Source: Atrichornis clamosus (taxonomy: Eukaryota > Chordata > Aves > Passeriformes > Menuridae). From it: a stretch of 64,000 nucleotides of DNA. Below, one piece after another: positions 50,690-60,180 of the stretch. The notes beneath the pieces are model-generated. The model ran no database searches. It was not told the origin of the DNA and was given only the letters and a program-made list of their open reading frames with translations. Where the stretch lies: positions 310,001 to 374,000 of the forward strand of contig WBMZ01008618.1 of NCBI GenBank assembly GCA_013400975.1, written 5' to 3'. Position 1 is the stretch's first letter. Every line of letters starts with the position of its first letter. The position numbers and the translations under genes are program-made.

Positions 50690-51150
50690 AGATTAATAAT
50701 GTCTCTTTTCTGTACAGTGTCCCTGACAAGCCAGAAATCTGCCCATTTGCTGTTTCGAGCAATTAAAATGATGACACGGACATCCACCCCCACGCAGCCA
50801 GTTGGCGAGAGCGCTCTGCGGTGGAAACCCCAGTGCTCGGCGAGTGAATCTGTGTGTAGCTTGGCACAGAACAGCCCTGCTGACTTCCCAGCCCGACACT
50901 GCTTTGTTTCTCAAACATAAACATCTAAACCCAGCACTTGGGGCTGCCAAAGGCGGGTAATAAACCAGCATGTTGGGGTTTGCTGCTCGCATTGGGCAGC
51001 CGGGAAACCTCGATGGATGGCAGAGCTTATTTATTGATTGCCCTTCAGATCAGAAACTGGACGGCACCACAGGGAGCTGGTAAAGGAGGAAAACCATTTA
51101 AAATACACTGTAAGTGCTCCTCTGCAGGATTAATGAGCGGGAAATGGTGA
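50690..51150. promoter_or_regulatory. Possible conserved noncoding element pair
   Basis: Two parts stand out. The first, 50690-50890, has GAGATTAATAATGTCTC, GAGCAATTAAAATGATGACACGG and an unusual run of CpG-containing words (GGCGAGAGCGCTCTGCGG) in otherwise ordinary DNA. The second, 51085-51150, has ACCATTTAAAATACAC and GGATTAATGAGCGGG. The mix of homeodomain cores with retained CpGs may reflect constraint. This is inferred. Confidence 0.25.
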
Positions 51151-54060
51151 TGTGTATTAACAGGATGCACAGAAAAGCAAAAGATGGTAAACTTGGTTGG
51201 GTTTCCCTTCCACAGGAGAAATTCTTCTTCAGCAGAGATGGGGAAACACCAGTTGTAATACATGTTGCTTTATTGCTGGGGTCTTAGAGCAGAAAAGAAT
51301 CTATATTCTTACACAGAAGTTTTTTGAAAATTGGAAATTGTTAGAAAATATGGGGGAAAACAAATAATAAACAAAAAAGAATGATGAGGAGTTGCAGTTG
51401 GCAGAAGTGGAAACCTTTCCTGTTGGCTACTTCCCTTAGGGCTAGTTTGCAAAAGGCATGCTATGCTCTTATTTCCTGCATAGCTGGGAGGGATTCACCA
51501 CGCCAAATGGCTGAAAGTGTCCAGCAGGGACAGGTTCCCATCTCTGAAATGGCCACAGCACCATGAAGCATCCCCCTGAGCCACCTCTCACTGCGCTACA
51601 CATTCCCATCCTCAGCAGCTGGTCTAGTCGGTGTGAGAGAGCAGAGTGGGTTGCGATCCTGTTTATCACTCAACTGGGTGTTTGGAACTTCGCTCAATGC
51701 TTTGTGTGGCTCTGGTGTACTTCCAAAATGCCTGGGAGAGTGGCTGAGACACTGATGCACAGATGTGCAATGAAAGTATAAAAGCCTGTGCTGTCGTTTT
51801 AGAAACATGTGCTGTTCCCCTGGTTTGCCAAACTCTCACAATTATCGTAACACCTGCAGCTTTCCTGCAATTCAATCCCGGGTGCTTTTTCCCTGCTTGC
51901 TCAGCTCATTTCTAGCTGCCTGTCACATGGGAGATGCCCTCTCCAGCACTGTGGTTATCGTTCCTGGAGCAGCTCCTGGGAGCAGGGTGGGCAGCAGGCG
52001 GGGAGCTGGGATTGCTCCCTGCCTCCCTGGGGCGTTTCGTGATCCTGGCTGAAGGACACAAGTGACAGGCACAGCCGGGGATTAGCGTGTAGAAAGCTTG
52101 AATTTTTGGAAAGCTTAATATCATTGTAGTGACCTGACTCCTTGTAGAATTGTGAGTGAAATATTAAGAATGTTAAGGAAACCAGAAAGATGCTGGAATT
52201 TTGCAGTGTATGAGGCTAGTGTTGGAAGGAATAAACTCAATGTAACAAAGCACACAAATGTAGAGGGATATTTGGATTGGCTTGATGTTTTCTTGCTCTC
52301 TTTTTTTTTTTCTTTTTTCAGTTTGGCAAGTACTCTAAGGTTTTTATCCAGCTTTGTTCCCTTCATGTCATCCCTTTAGTTTTACACTCCAAGATCACTC
52401 CAAAGTACAGCAGAATTACATAAAACAAGAGAGAAACAAACACTGAGGTAAAAACAGACCAAGTGTATCAGGGTGTATCCTTCTAACCAATATCTTTTGG
52501 ACCCATTCGGGGTTTTCTTGACAAAGAAGTTTAATTTCTACAGTTGTGGGTGTTTCTTTCAGGTGTTTTCTTCCCTCATATTTCACCAAAGAATTATAAT
52601 GTGTTGTCTCTTGGGGGATGAAGGGTGAAGATGGGGTGTGATGGACAGTGAGGATTCATGTCCCTTGCAGAGATGGAGGCTGTCTCTGCCTTCGAGGACA
52701 GGTGCCACCATGTCTTGGGCCACCAGGTGTGGAACATCCTGGCATGGAGAGCTCTCCCCTAGGAGAGAGACTGGAGCACATCCAGAGCCTCCAATGCCTT
52801 CTGGTGTGGCCAAGCTTTTGATTTTCTTTTTGAGAAGCCCTCCATGGGGGCACGAGAGGGGGCTGTCTTGCTGTGTGGAGAGAAGCACAAATCAAAGCCA
52901 TGAGAAAAAGAAATGGTGAGTTGTTTTCAGGTCAAGTCTGCACTAGACAACATATTTTTGTTCTCTTAAAAATAAAAAACTCACTGGAATCAGTCCTCTG
53001 GCAGTAGAGAGCCTGCTTTGGAGAGGCTTTCTTTCTGGTTACCTCAGCAGAACAAATATACTCAGGGCATATCTCACTCCATGGACCAGGTAACAAGCCA
53101 ATAAAACCAATCAGCCCATTTCCAGGTGGCTTTTGATGCCTTTTAGAAGCAACCTGCCTGCCAGGAGCATCGCTGCTGCCCTGCTGAGAGCTGAAGTGCC
53201 GACTGCCTGGTGCAGGCACAGCTCTGCAGGGCTGTGGTGTGTCTGTCCTCTGGGCAGTACAAAGGCTTGAAATCATATAGTAATTCAGTTTGGCAGTGGT
53301 ACTGAGGGCTCCCAGTTTGCTTGAGGCTTCAGGAGGTCTTAGTCCCAATCCTAAGCACTGAGTGCCTTGGAAACCTGTGTGCTGAAGGCCAAGCTCACTG
53401 CCCTCCAAATGGGTGCCAGTGCCAGCACTGATTTCAGAGGACAAGTGTGGTTGTGTTTGCTGCTGGCTTGGATCCATCTGGGATCCAGGTGATAAAGCCT
53501 GGCTCCAGCGTGTCCTCGGTGGCTACTTTGCAGGCAGAGCATTAGTCTGGTGAAGCTAAACCTTGAGGGTCAAACCCTCAGCAGACAGAAGCAGATGCAG
53601 TTGTTAGTGCTTTTGGAAAAGCTGGGCCATTAATTATGAATGGAGCATGTGTACTTGCCTACTTCCAGGGGACATGGAGCATAAGGGCGTCTGCCTTTAT
53701 ACAAGATGTGTACAGGCACACAGTGAAATACAGCCACAGTTAAATGTTAATGCTCAGGATCTGATTTTTGGCTGTCTTCCTGCATTTCTGTTTGCAGATG
53801 TGAGGGGGTTTTTTGCGTGTTTTTATTTTTTTTTAATTAGAAAGAATTCCTGAAGAACAAAGAGCCTGAGAGCCCTCTGTGTAAGATCTGAAAGCTCTCC
53901 TAATCAGAAAGGAGGGGGGAATAATTTAGAAGCCAGCCAAATAAAGCTCAGGTGCCTATTAAAAAGCAAACAACCTTCCAGTGACATTCGGAGTGGTCTC
54001 TTGCTACTGCAGTGGAAAAAGCATCTGTGTAAACCTTCCAACTCAGACATCTGAGAGTCA
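51151..54060. other. Non-genic unique sequence
   Basis: No gene is supported. A T-rich tract lies near 52301-52319. Minus-strand frames of 181 codons (52932-53477) and 101 codons (52583-52888) have no domain. An A/T-rich stretch at 53800-53850 is a simple composition change. Confidence 0.6.
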
Positions 54061-54270
54061 CTTTTGTTGACTTTGACCTAATGACTCAGGTCACTTGATT
54101 TGTTATAATTACAATGGGACTTTGATTAGTCCTTCTCAGTGCATCATAGTGAAGTCATGAGACTTCTGGACGGTCTACAATTGTCTTTGGCTGCAATACT
54201 GTGATTATAGGATGTTAATTGCAATGCCATGCATTTAGAGTTGCTTAAAGAAAATTAAAGCCCGGGCAAT
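54061..54270. promoter_or_regulatory. Motif-dense enhancer-like element
   Basis: This short interval packs several recognisable binding words: everted TGACCT/AGGTCA half-sites with an embedded AP-1 site (54074-54093), a DR1/HNF4-like arrangement on the minus strand (54067-54079), a SOX-type ACAATGG (54111-54117), a TCF/LEF CTTTGAT (54120-54126), GATTAG, and a palindromic ACAATTGT (54177-54184). It ends in AT-rich TTAATTGCAATGCCATGC sequence. It lies about 210 bases upstream of the CpG island. Motif matches are visible; enhancer function is inferred. Confidence 0.4.
54067..54093. promoter_or_regulatory. Composite nuclear-receptor ER8/DR1 site with internal AP-1
   Basis: TGACCT (54074-54079) and AGGTCA (54088-54093) are perfect everted half-sites eight bases apart, an ER8 arrangement known for RAR/RXR. 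The spacer and the last half-site together form TGACTCA (54082-54088), the AP-1 consensus. On the minus strand the first half-site continues as AGGTCAAAGTCAA (54067-54079), a DR1/HNF4-like site with one mismatch to AGGTCAAAGTCCA, which also contains the TCF-type core CTTTGA on the plus strand. Confidence 0.4.
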
Positions 54271-54479
54271 CAGTGAAAGGTAAATGTTTGTTTTTTTGTT
54301 ATTTCCTAACAACAAATACACCAAAATACGTGGGAAACGTAAATTGTTTTATTGCTCGGGCAGCTGCCTGACAACCCGTGAACAGCACTGAGGTCACACA
54401 GCCCAGCTGTCCGAGGGTGGGCAGCGGCAGGGAGGACGATCACGTTCCCCAGGTGCCTGTGGCCACCGGAGAGCAAGGC
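54271..54479. other. Linker between motif cluster and CpG island
   Basis: AT-rich at first (T-rich tract near 54290), then GC rises sharply from about 54360. It contains GAGGTCACAC near 54392, another single half-site. A plus-strand open frame of 72 codons begins at 54378 and crosses the island; it has no domain. Confidence 0.4.
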
Positions 54480-54620
54480 AGGGAGGAGCCCAGCTCGAGG
54501 ATGTGCTGGAGCGCGGGCGCGCTGGGGGCGCCCTGGGCGCAGCGCCTGCGGCCCCGCAGGGTCCCGGCGCGGAGCGCGGCTCAGAGCGCGCTGTGAGCGG
54601 ACTGCCTGCGGGCCGCGGGG
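54480..54620. promoter_or_regulatory. Compact CpG island, candidate orphan promoter
   Basis: About 21 CpG dinucleotides occur in 140 bases of very high GC content, including GCGCGGGCGCGC and CCGGCGCGGAGCGCGG. No other part of the window approaches this density. In birds such islands usually mark transcription start sites of genes or noncoding RNAs. No TATA word or recognisable exon is attached, so strand cannot be assigned. It is shorter than the common 200-base threshold, and its motif-dense upstream neighbour (54061-54270) makes a promoter-enhancer unit plausible. Confidence 0.5.
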
Positions 54621-55755
54621 CTCTGCAGTTGCTTTTGTGGAGATGGGAATCTTCCAGCCTGCCTCATTAGTCGTGGATTAAGCAGAAAGTTACTTTTCCA
54701 GAGCTTGGTTTTCTTGGTTCTTTTGCCCCGTTTTGATGAGCGTGTGTGATAGCTCTCTTAGGGAAAGGCAGGGGGATGTTGTGCCTGTCCAGCCAAGTTT
54801 TAATCCTCCCTGTCTGTCTGTATGTGACGTGCTTGTTTCTGTTTCGTTTGCTTGGGTTTTTGAATATTTTATTTCGTATTACTGAATTGATGTATTTATA
54901 TAATTTTATTATCAGAAGTGTCTAGAGTATTCATTACTAGAGAACCACAAGAAAATTGGGCTTTTGTCCCAACATTCTTATGCTAATACAGCAAAAATAA
55001 TCATATTTAAACATCACTAACTCTAAAACACATTTAAATTGGAACCATAGAAATTCACCTCCTATTTGTGTCAAGGGCTCCAAAACATGCCTTTTCTAAA
55101 ATACAAGGTTTTTCTAAAAGCCCAAGGCTTCTAAAAAGTCAGCTCTTGAAAAAGAATCTGGATTTCAGTTGGAGGTTGGTAGCGATGCAGCGAACCTTTT
55201 AGCAATGAGCTAAGCAACCCTGAAAGTTAGATCTATAGTACTTGTATCCACAGATTTGCTGTAGAAGTTCAACGTCATTATCATGGCAACTTGTTGCAAA
55301 TAAGTGGTGGAGCTCTGTGGAGGAGCTGAGGTTGTGCTGTGGGCTGGATGAGCTGGAAGTGGCTGCGGAGCACCCAGGATGTGGAAACCCCAGCCCAGCA
55401 GGACAGGCTGTGTTGTGGGGTTCCCAACCCTCGGTGGGACTGGCAGGACTGGGACACAGAGAGGCCGTGCTCAGCCTCCATCCCTGAGCAGATGCTCCTC
55501 TGCCGCTCTGCTCTTTTCTGAGCAGCAAAGTGGCAGAGAGCAGGGCACAGCCCTGTGCTGAAGGGCTCGGGGGACATCTGAGGAGATGCATTTTATTCTC
55601 CAAATCATTCTCACTTCTCTGTGCTATTACTTCTGTATTTGTCTCTAATACAGCAGCATCTGGCTGCTGTTGCTGTCTGACTTCCAAAGATCTCCAGTTC
55701 TGGACTAGCTATGCAGAAGGAGCTCCCAGCAGCCCAAACCAGCAATTTTTCCTGC
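54621..55755. other. Non-genic sequence downstream of the CpG island
   Basis: The interval 54840-55130 is AT-rich; 55300-55560 is GC-richer with overlapping frames of up to 162 codons on both strands and no domain. No exon with convincing splice sites is seen close to the island. Confidence 0.55.
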
Positions 55756-55760
55756 AAGAC

Positions 55761-55782
55761 TTCCCCTTCCCCTTCCCCCTCC
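55761..55782. repeat. (TTCCCC)n short tandem repeat
   Basis: About three and a half units of TTCCCC in a pyrimidine-only stretch. It is a simple repeat; the complementary strand is purine-only and G-rich. Confidence 0.75.
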
Positions 55783-56492
55783 AGTCTTCAAAACCCAGAT
55801 GCCCTGGTGGAGTTGAGATGTCCACAGAGGTCCAATCTAGAGAGCTGAAGTGACAGAGATCTGTCTGATCCTCAGGTAAATTGTTCCACTGATTAATTAA
55901 TTACCTTAATTGTTCTGCACCAAGAACAGTTTTATTTCTCTGTAGAAATGCCTTTTGTTTCCAGCCACTGAATCTCAAGATGCCTTCGTCTGTCAGATTA
56001 AAGAGCCTCTTCTTATTACTCCTCTCTCTGTGAAGGCATTTGCTGACCACTCTCGAGTCACCTCTTAACCTTCCCAGGGACAGACTAAATGGATTGAATG
56101 TCTGTAGCTCTCCACTGCAAGGGAGGTTTATCAACCTCCCATTCTTCTTGCTTTTGCCTGCAGAAGCCCCTCCGGTTCGTTCTTGTCCTCTTTTCCAGCT
56201 GGATGCAGCAGGGGCTTTTGCAGTCTTTCACGTCTTCTACCACAGCTAAAGGGCTTCAAGGCCATCCACTGAGCCTTGCCCTGCTCTGTGCATCCCAGGG
56301 CTGAACTCATCCTCAGCTGCTGCTGAGAGTGAAGCTGAGCCCGTAATCCCTCTCTGGTGGCTGCATGAAAAGGGGATGAGGAGCACAGAGAGGCCGGTGC
56401 CGAGCTGGGGTTCAGCCTGTCATGGCCCGTGGGCATTTTGTGCCTTTAACTTGGCATCTCCTCTGTGAGGAGAAAAGGGAAGTCCTGAGGCT
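55783..56492. other. Non-genic spacer
   Basis: Unique sequence with TTAATTAATTACCTTAATTG at about 55893-55912, a homeodomain-rich word. The rest is unremarkable and the open frames lack domains. Confidence 0.5.
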
Positions 56493-56518
56493 GGGAAGGA
56501 GGGACAGGGGAGCTGGGG
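56493..56518 (+). other. Canonical G-quadruplex motif
   Basis: Four G-runs lie at 56493-56495, 56501-56503, 56507-56510 and 56515-56518, with loops of 5, 3 and 4 bases, which meets the standard G3+N1-7 rule. It is the only fully canonical motif I found on the plus strand and lies about 220 bases before the second palindromic element. Confidence 0.65.
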
Positions 56519-56734
56519 AGCTCGGCAGTGTCGGGAGTCTGCTCACACAAAAGTTCACCAGCTCCAAGTGAGTGTAATTGCGGAGACAAAGTAGGAGCAG
56601 CCTGAAAATCACAGGGACAGCAAAACATCCTGCCGAGGAGAAAAGGGCCTTTCCGAGGTCCTGAACCAGTGTCCGTGTGTGCCGTGCTGCCTGTGATGTG
56701 TGAGCACTCAGCCACTCTGCTGCCAGTTAGAAAT

Positions 56735-56872
56735 GAGAAATTTCAAGGGCTATTGAGCACTCTGTGAATTTTCACAGTAGCTCAGCGCAAAGTTATTTAG
56801 CACAGGTGTTTTGGTAATTGTGATGCATTGGGAAAATTCACCGTGCTCAATGGCCCTCAAACTTCCACCTGC
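56735..56872. repeat. Imperfect palindromic element, copy 2
   Basis: The left arm at 56741-56776 (TTTCAAGGGCTATTGAGCAC and on through GTGAATTTTCACA) is nearly complementary to the right arm at 56828-56861 (GGGAAAATTCACCGTGCTCA and on through GGCCCTCAAA). About 29 of 33 aligned positions pair, apart from small gaps, around a loop of about 51 bases. This copy keeps the foldback better than copy 1 at 43601-43733, with which it shares about three quarters of its bases in the same orientation. No open frame or target duplication is evident. It looks like an old palindromic repeat of unknown family, perhaps exapted as regulatory DNA. Confidence 0.68.
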
Positions 56873-59359
56873 TTGGTGTGGTGGTTAAGTATTAGTGCAG
56901 TGGATTATAGGATAAAATATGCAGGAGATACTTGCTGGCTGCAGGACTTTTTCTGGTACTGGTTGTACTTGTTCTACGATGGGTTTGTTTATCTGATGTG
57001 TATTAGAAGGACAGAAAGTTGGCTTCAGTGGCTCTGAAAGCTGAGTGTTTTGTACCTGCTGGATCTACATCCCCTCATGGCCTGGGAGAGAGCTCTGCGG
57101 AGAGGAAAGGGGTCTCTGGGCCACATCCCTGGCTGTGTCAGGCAGCACCTCTGGAGCTCTGTTCTGGGGCTGCAGTGCTCCTGAAAATGTCCAGCCATGA
57201 GCCCTGGGAAAGGAGAGAGGCAAGAAGAGGCCCCTCTGCCCACACTTCTCTAAATGTGTGCAGCTGTAGAGGGGCTATGGGTCCTGGGTAAGTTTTCTCT
57301 TAATTGTCACTTTCCAAGTCACCTCTGTGCTAGGAAGGGCCCTTTGGGAAGGATGCTCTGTCTGTCTTTCCACGCACAAATGAATTGATTAGGCATCTTT
57401 GCAAGGATGTGATATGGCCAAGCACAAGGAGTCAGAAGAAATCCTTAATTTTACTTTTACTTCAGCCCTGAAACACTCTGGCAAACACAAATGCTGAAAT
57501 GATGATACAAGCCGTTATTACAAAGTAATTAAATACTTAAAATACTGTTTTCTACTGTCTCCTAACTGAATTGTTGGACTGATCCTGCAAGTATTGCTGA
57601 TTTTGCTGTGCCATGGATGGGCAGCTAAAGCAAATGTGGCAGTGTGGGATGACTGAGATTGTTGGCTGTTGCCATTTTCACTGCAATCTTATTTTTCGTT
57701 ATTTTCGTTTTTGAAAGGATGTTAGCAACTTGAATCCCCTCCTTCCCCAGCTTTCCTCTCAGATAAACACACATAGCGGACTGGCTTTGCTCCACCCAAT
57801 TCTCTCCATGTATTCACCCCAAGCCCAGTTATCATGGGATCATGCCTGCATGCCACCACTCAGTTTAAGCTTTCAGAAGAGGGAGAGTTCAGTATCTGAA
57901 AGCAAAAGGTGAAAAACTCTGAACATCCCAGATCTGTGCTGTGAAGGGCCGTGGTGACTGGGTTGGCCCAGAGCCTGTTGCTGTTTGTTTACATGGAGGT
58001 GTCAGTGCAGGTGAGGAGGAGGAGGAGGAGGAAGGTGTTGGTTGTGGTTGGGATGGGAATACTCAGTCCAGGAGCTGTCACTCCTCAGAAGCTGTATGTC
58101 ATGGGAGGATTGACAGGATCCCAGCAGCTTGAGGACAGCCCAAATCTATCCATGAAGAGGCTGGAAATCCCTTGGTGGGGCTGGGGGATCCTCGGCCCGG
58201 GGTTTGTTTTCCATTTGTGGTGCCAGCTTCTCCACCACACTCGTCCTCCCTGCTGACCCCAGCAGGATGGCAGGGGTGCTCCCTTTTCCAGCTCCCACAG
58301 CTGTGAGAGCAGCATTCTGCTTTTACGTCTTTCCTCCCCAATGCATTTAGACTCCAGCTTCTAATCTTGCCACCTGCAAGAGCTTCTGGAAGATGAAAAC
58401 CTGGTGTGCAACTAGAGAATCCAGACATGAAATACAACTGAAACTAATTGGATATATTTTATTTTGCGCTTATTGAAATATTTCAAAATTCCCATTTCTG
58501 ACAAGGTTTCGAATGGAGGTCGCCTCCCCACTTTCACTTCAGTCTCCTCTCTCCCTCTCACACTGTGGTTTTTAGTGTTATTAACATGTAAATTAAGCTC
58601 ATTTATATAAAGTAACATCTTGACAAGTTGACAAGTGTTGTGCATGACACGAGTTTGGGCTGGGAGGCGTTTCTGTTTCCACAATTGCTATTATTCCCGG
58701 GGATGGAAACACAGCTATGTGCAGCAGTGGCTGGAATGCTTCTGCTGCATTTTAGCCCCAGTTCCCTTGTCACTGAGCAGCTGGGACACCGTGCTGGGTG
58801 CAACCGTCAGTGTCTGTGCAGGGTCGCTGCAGGTCCTGCAAAAGCCACCAGAGGATCTGCTTAGGTGCTGCTCCTGGAATCGTGTTTGCACCTGCGTGTT
58901 GCATAGCAACCCTAAATTATTAGAAGAACCCTCAAAAGGGTATTAATGCTACTTATGCATAAATACAGCTTGTCTTGCTCCAGTTTATGAATTGTTTTTA
59001 TGCTGTTCCTCAGCCAAGTGGAGGCTTTCATCTTCCTGAACAATGAAACTCAATTTATTTCCGGAAGGCTGGGTGCTCCCGCTCAGTGGCACAGCAGCTG
59101 TACCTGGTCTTTTCCAGGGCAAACCCCTTGGGTTTCATTATAAGGAGGACTTTAACTGGTTGCTTGTTACTCACAGCTGACAGGGCTTAGCCCCCACTTG
59201 TGGAACCCAGGAGGGGTTGTGTTTCAGGTGTGGGAGTTTCCTGCGTGGATCCTCATTCCCAGAGAGAAAGCACTTACAGCTCGTCTGTCTTCACTTCCAG
59301 GAAAAATCATCCCTGAAAGCAAGGGATATATTTTGCCTTTTCCTCCTTCCCTTTGAAAG
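56873..59359. other. Non-genic unique sequence
   Basis: No gene is supported. It contains a (GGA)n tract at 58013-58032 and an AT-rich part at 57470-57560 (with ACAAAGTAATTAAATAC). The rest is mixed sequence with short overlapping frames. GC-richer sequence lies at 58130-58310. Confidence 0.6.
58013..58032. repeat. (GGA)n microsatellite
   Basis: About six GGA units interrupted once at the 3' end. Simple repeat. Confidence 0.85.
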
Positions 59360-59560
59360 CTGTCAGTACTAATTTAATTAGTTGATGCATAATCACAGAT
59401 TATAATTTCCAAGTCTAATGTATTATAATGTTGTTTATACTGATTTGATGATTAAAGGCCTTGTCAGAGCCTTTGTTTCTTTTCAAAAAGAAAAGGTATT
59501 TATCAACCTTAAAAAAAAACTCAACAAAGACTTTGTTGTTATGCAAATAAGACATACCAG
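59360..59560. promoter_or_regulatory. AT-rich block, possible conserved noncoding element
   Basis: The block contains CTAATTTAATTAGTTGATGC (a near-palindromic homeodomain stretch), GCATAATCACAGATTATAATT, GATTTGATGATTAAAGG and TTATGCAAATAAG with a perfect octamer near 59538. A run of nine A near 59511 is the only low-complexity part. Confidence 0.35.
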
Positions 59561-60009
59561 ATTAGGGAGGTTTATTTTACCTGAACAGGTATTTATGGTT
59601 ATTTTCTGTATTCTTGCTGTCATTTTTATTGTCTGCAGAGCCCTTGACTTGCTCTGCAAGATAAATCCTCACCAGACCCAGCTCTTTTTTACCAAAAGCC
59701 ACTTTATTTCTCTAATCTCCTAGTAAGAAGGAACATCAAAGCTGGATGTGAAGATCCAGTCAGGTAGAATGGCAGCAGGCAGCAAGGGGCAGGAGGGCTC
59801 TCTGCTCTGAGCAGGATACTGTGTAAACCCTTCTGTTTTGGGGTGTTCTGCTTTATTTTGCATGCAGTGTCCTCAAGTGATGTCCATGGCTGCAGGCTGT
59901 GTGCCTGTTCCCTGAAAAAGCAATATATTTCTCCACCTTCCTGCTGGAGCCTTCACTGTGAGTTTTCTGCAGCTGGGTGAAACGACCGTGTTTGTCTGTC
60001 ATCAATTCC
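59561..60009. other. Non-genic spacer
   Basis: A plus-strand frame of 101 codons crosses 59418-59723; its middle is hydrophobic but it has no recognisable family. Nothing else is seen. Confidence 0.5.
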
Positions 60010-60180
60010 ACAGTCTGTTATTTAAATTACAAAGCTCACTCTTTGCATCAGCATATGCACAGCAAGTTAGCAATCTATGCATAAAGTCCCAGCAGGCAAT
60101 GATTGTCTCCTAAGGAAGGCAGAAGGAAAGGCAGCCCACTGGATTGACAGAAATATCACTGAATTCAGACTTGTTCCTGG
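60010..60180. promoter_or_regulatory. Possible conserved noncoding element
   Basis: The block contains GTTATTTAAATTACAAAGC, TTGCATCAGCATATGCACAGC, CAATCTATGCATAAAGTCC and GGATTGACAGAAATATC, which combine octamer-like, homeodomain and PBX/MEIS-like (GATTGACAG) words. No open frame. The call is by motif density. Confidence 0.33.

Noticed and set aside
52932..53477. 181-codon minus-strand frame
   Set aside because: Composition-driven frame without domain; an overlapping minus-strand frame in another phase is also open.
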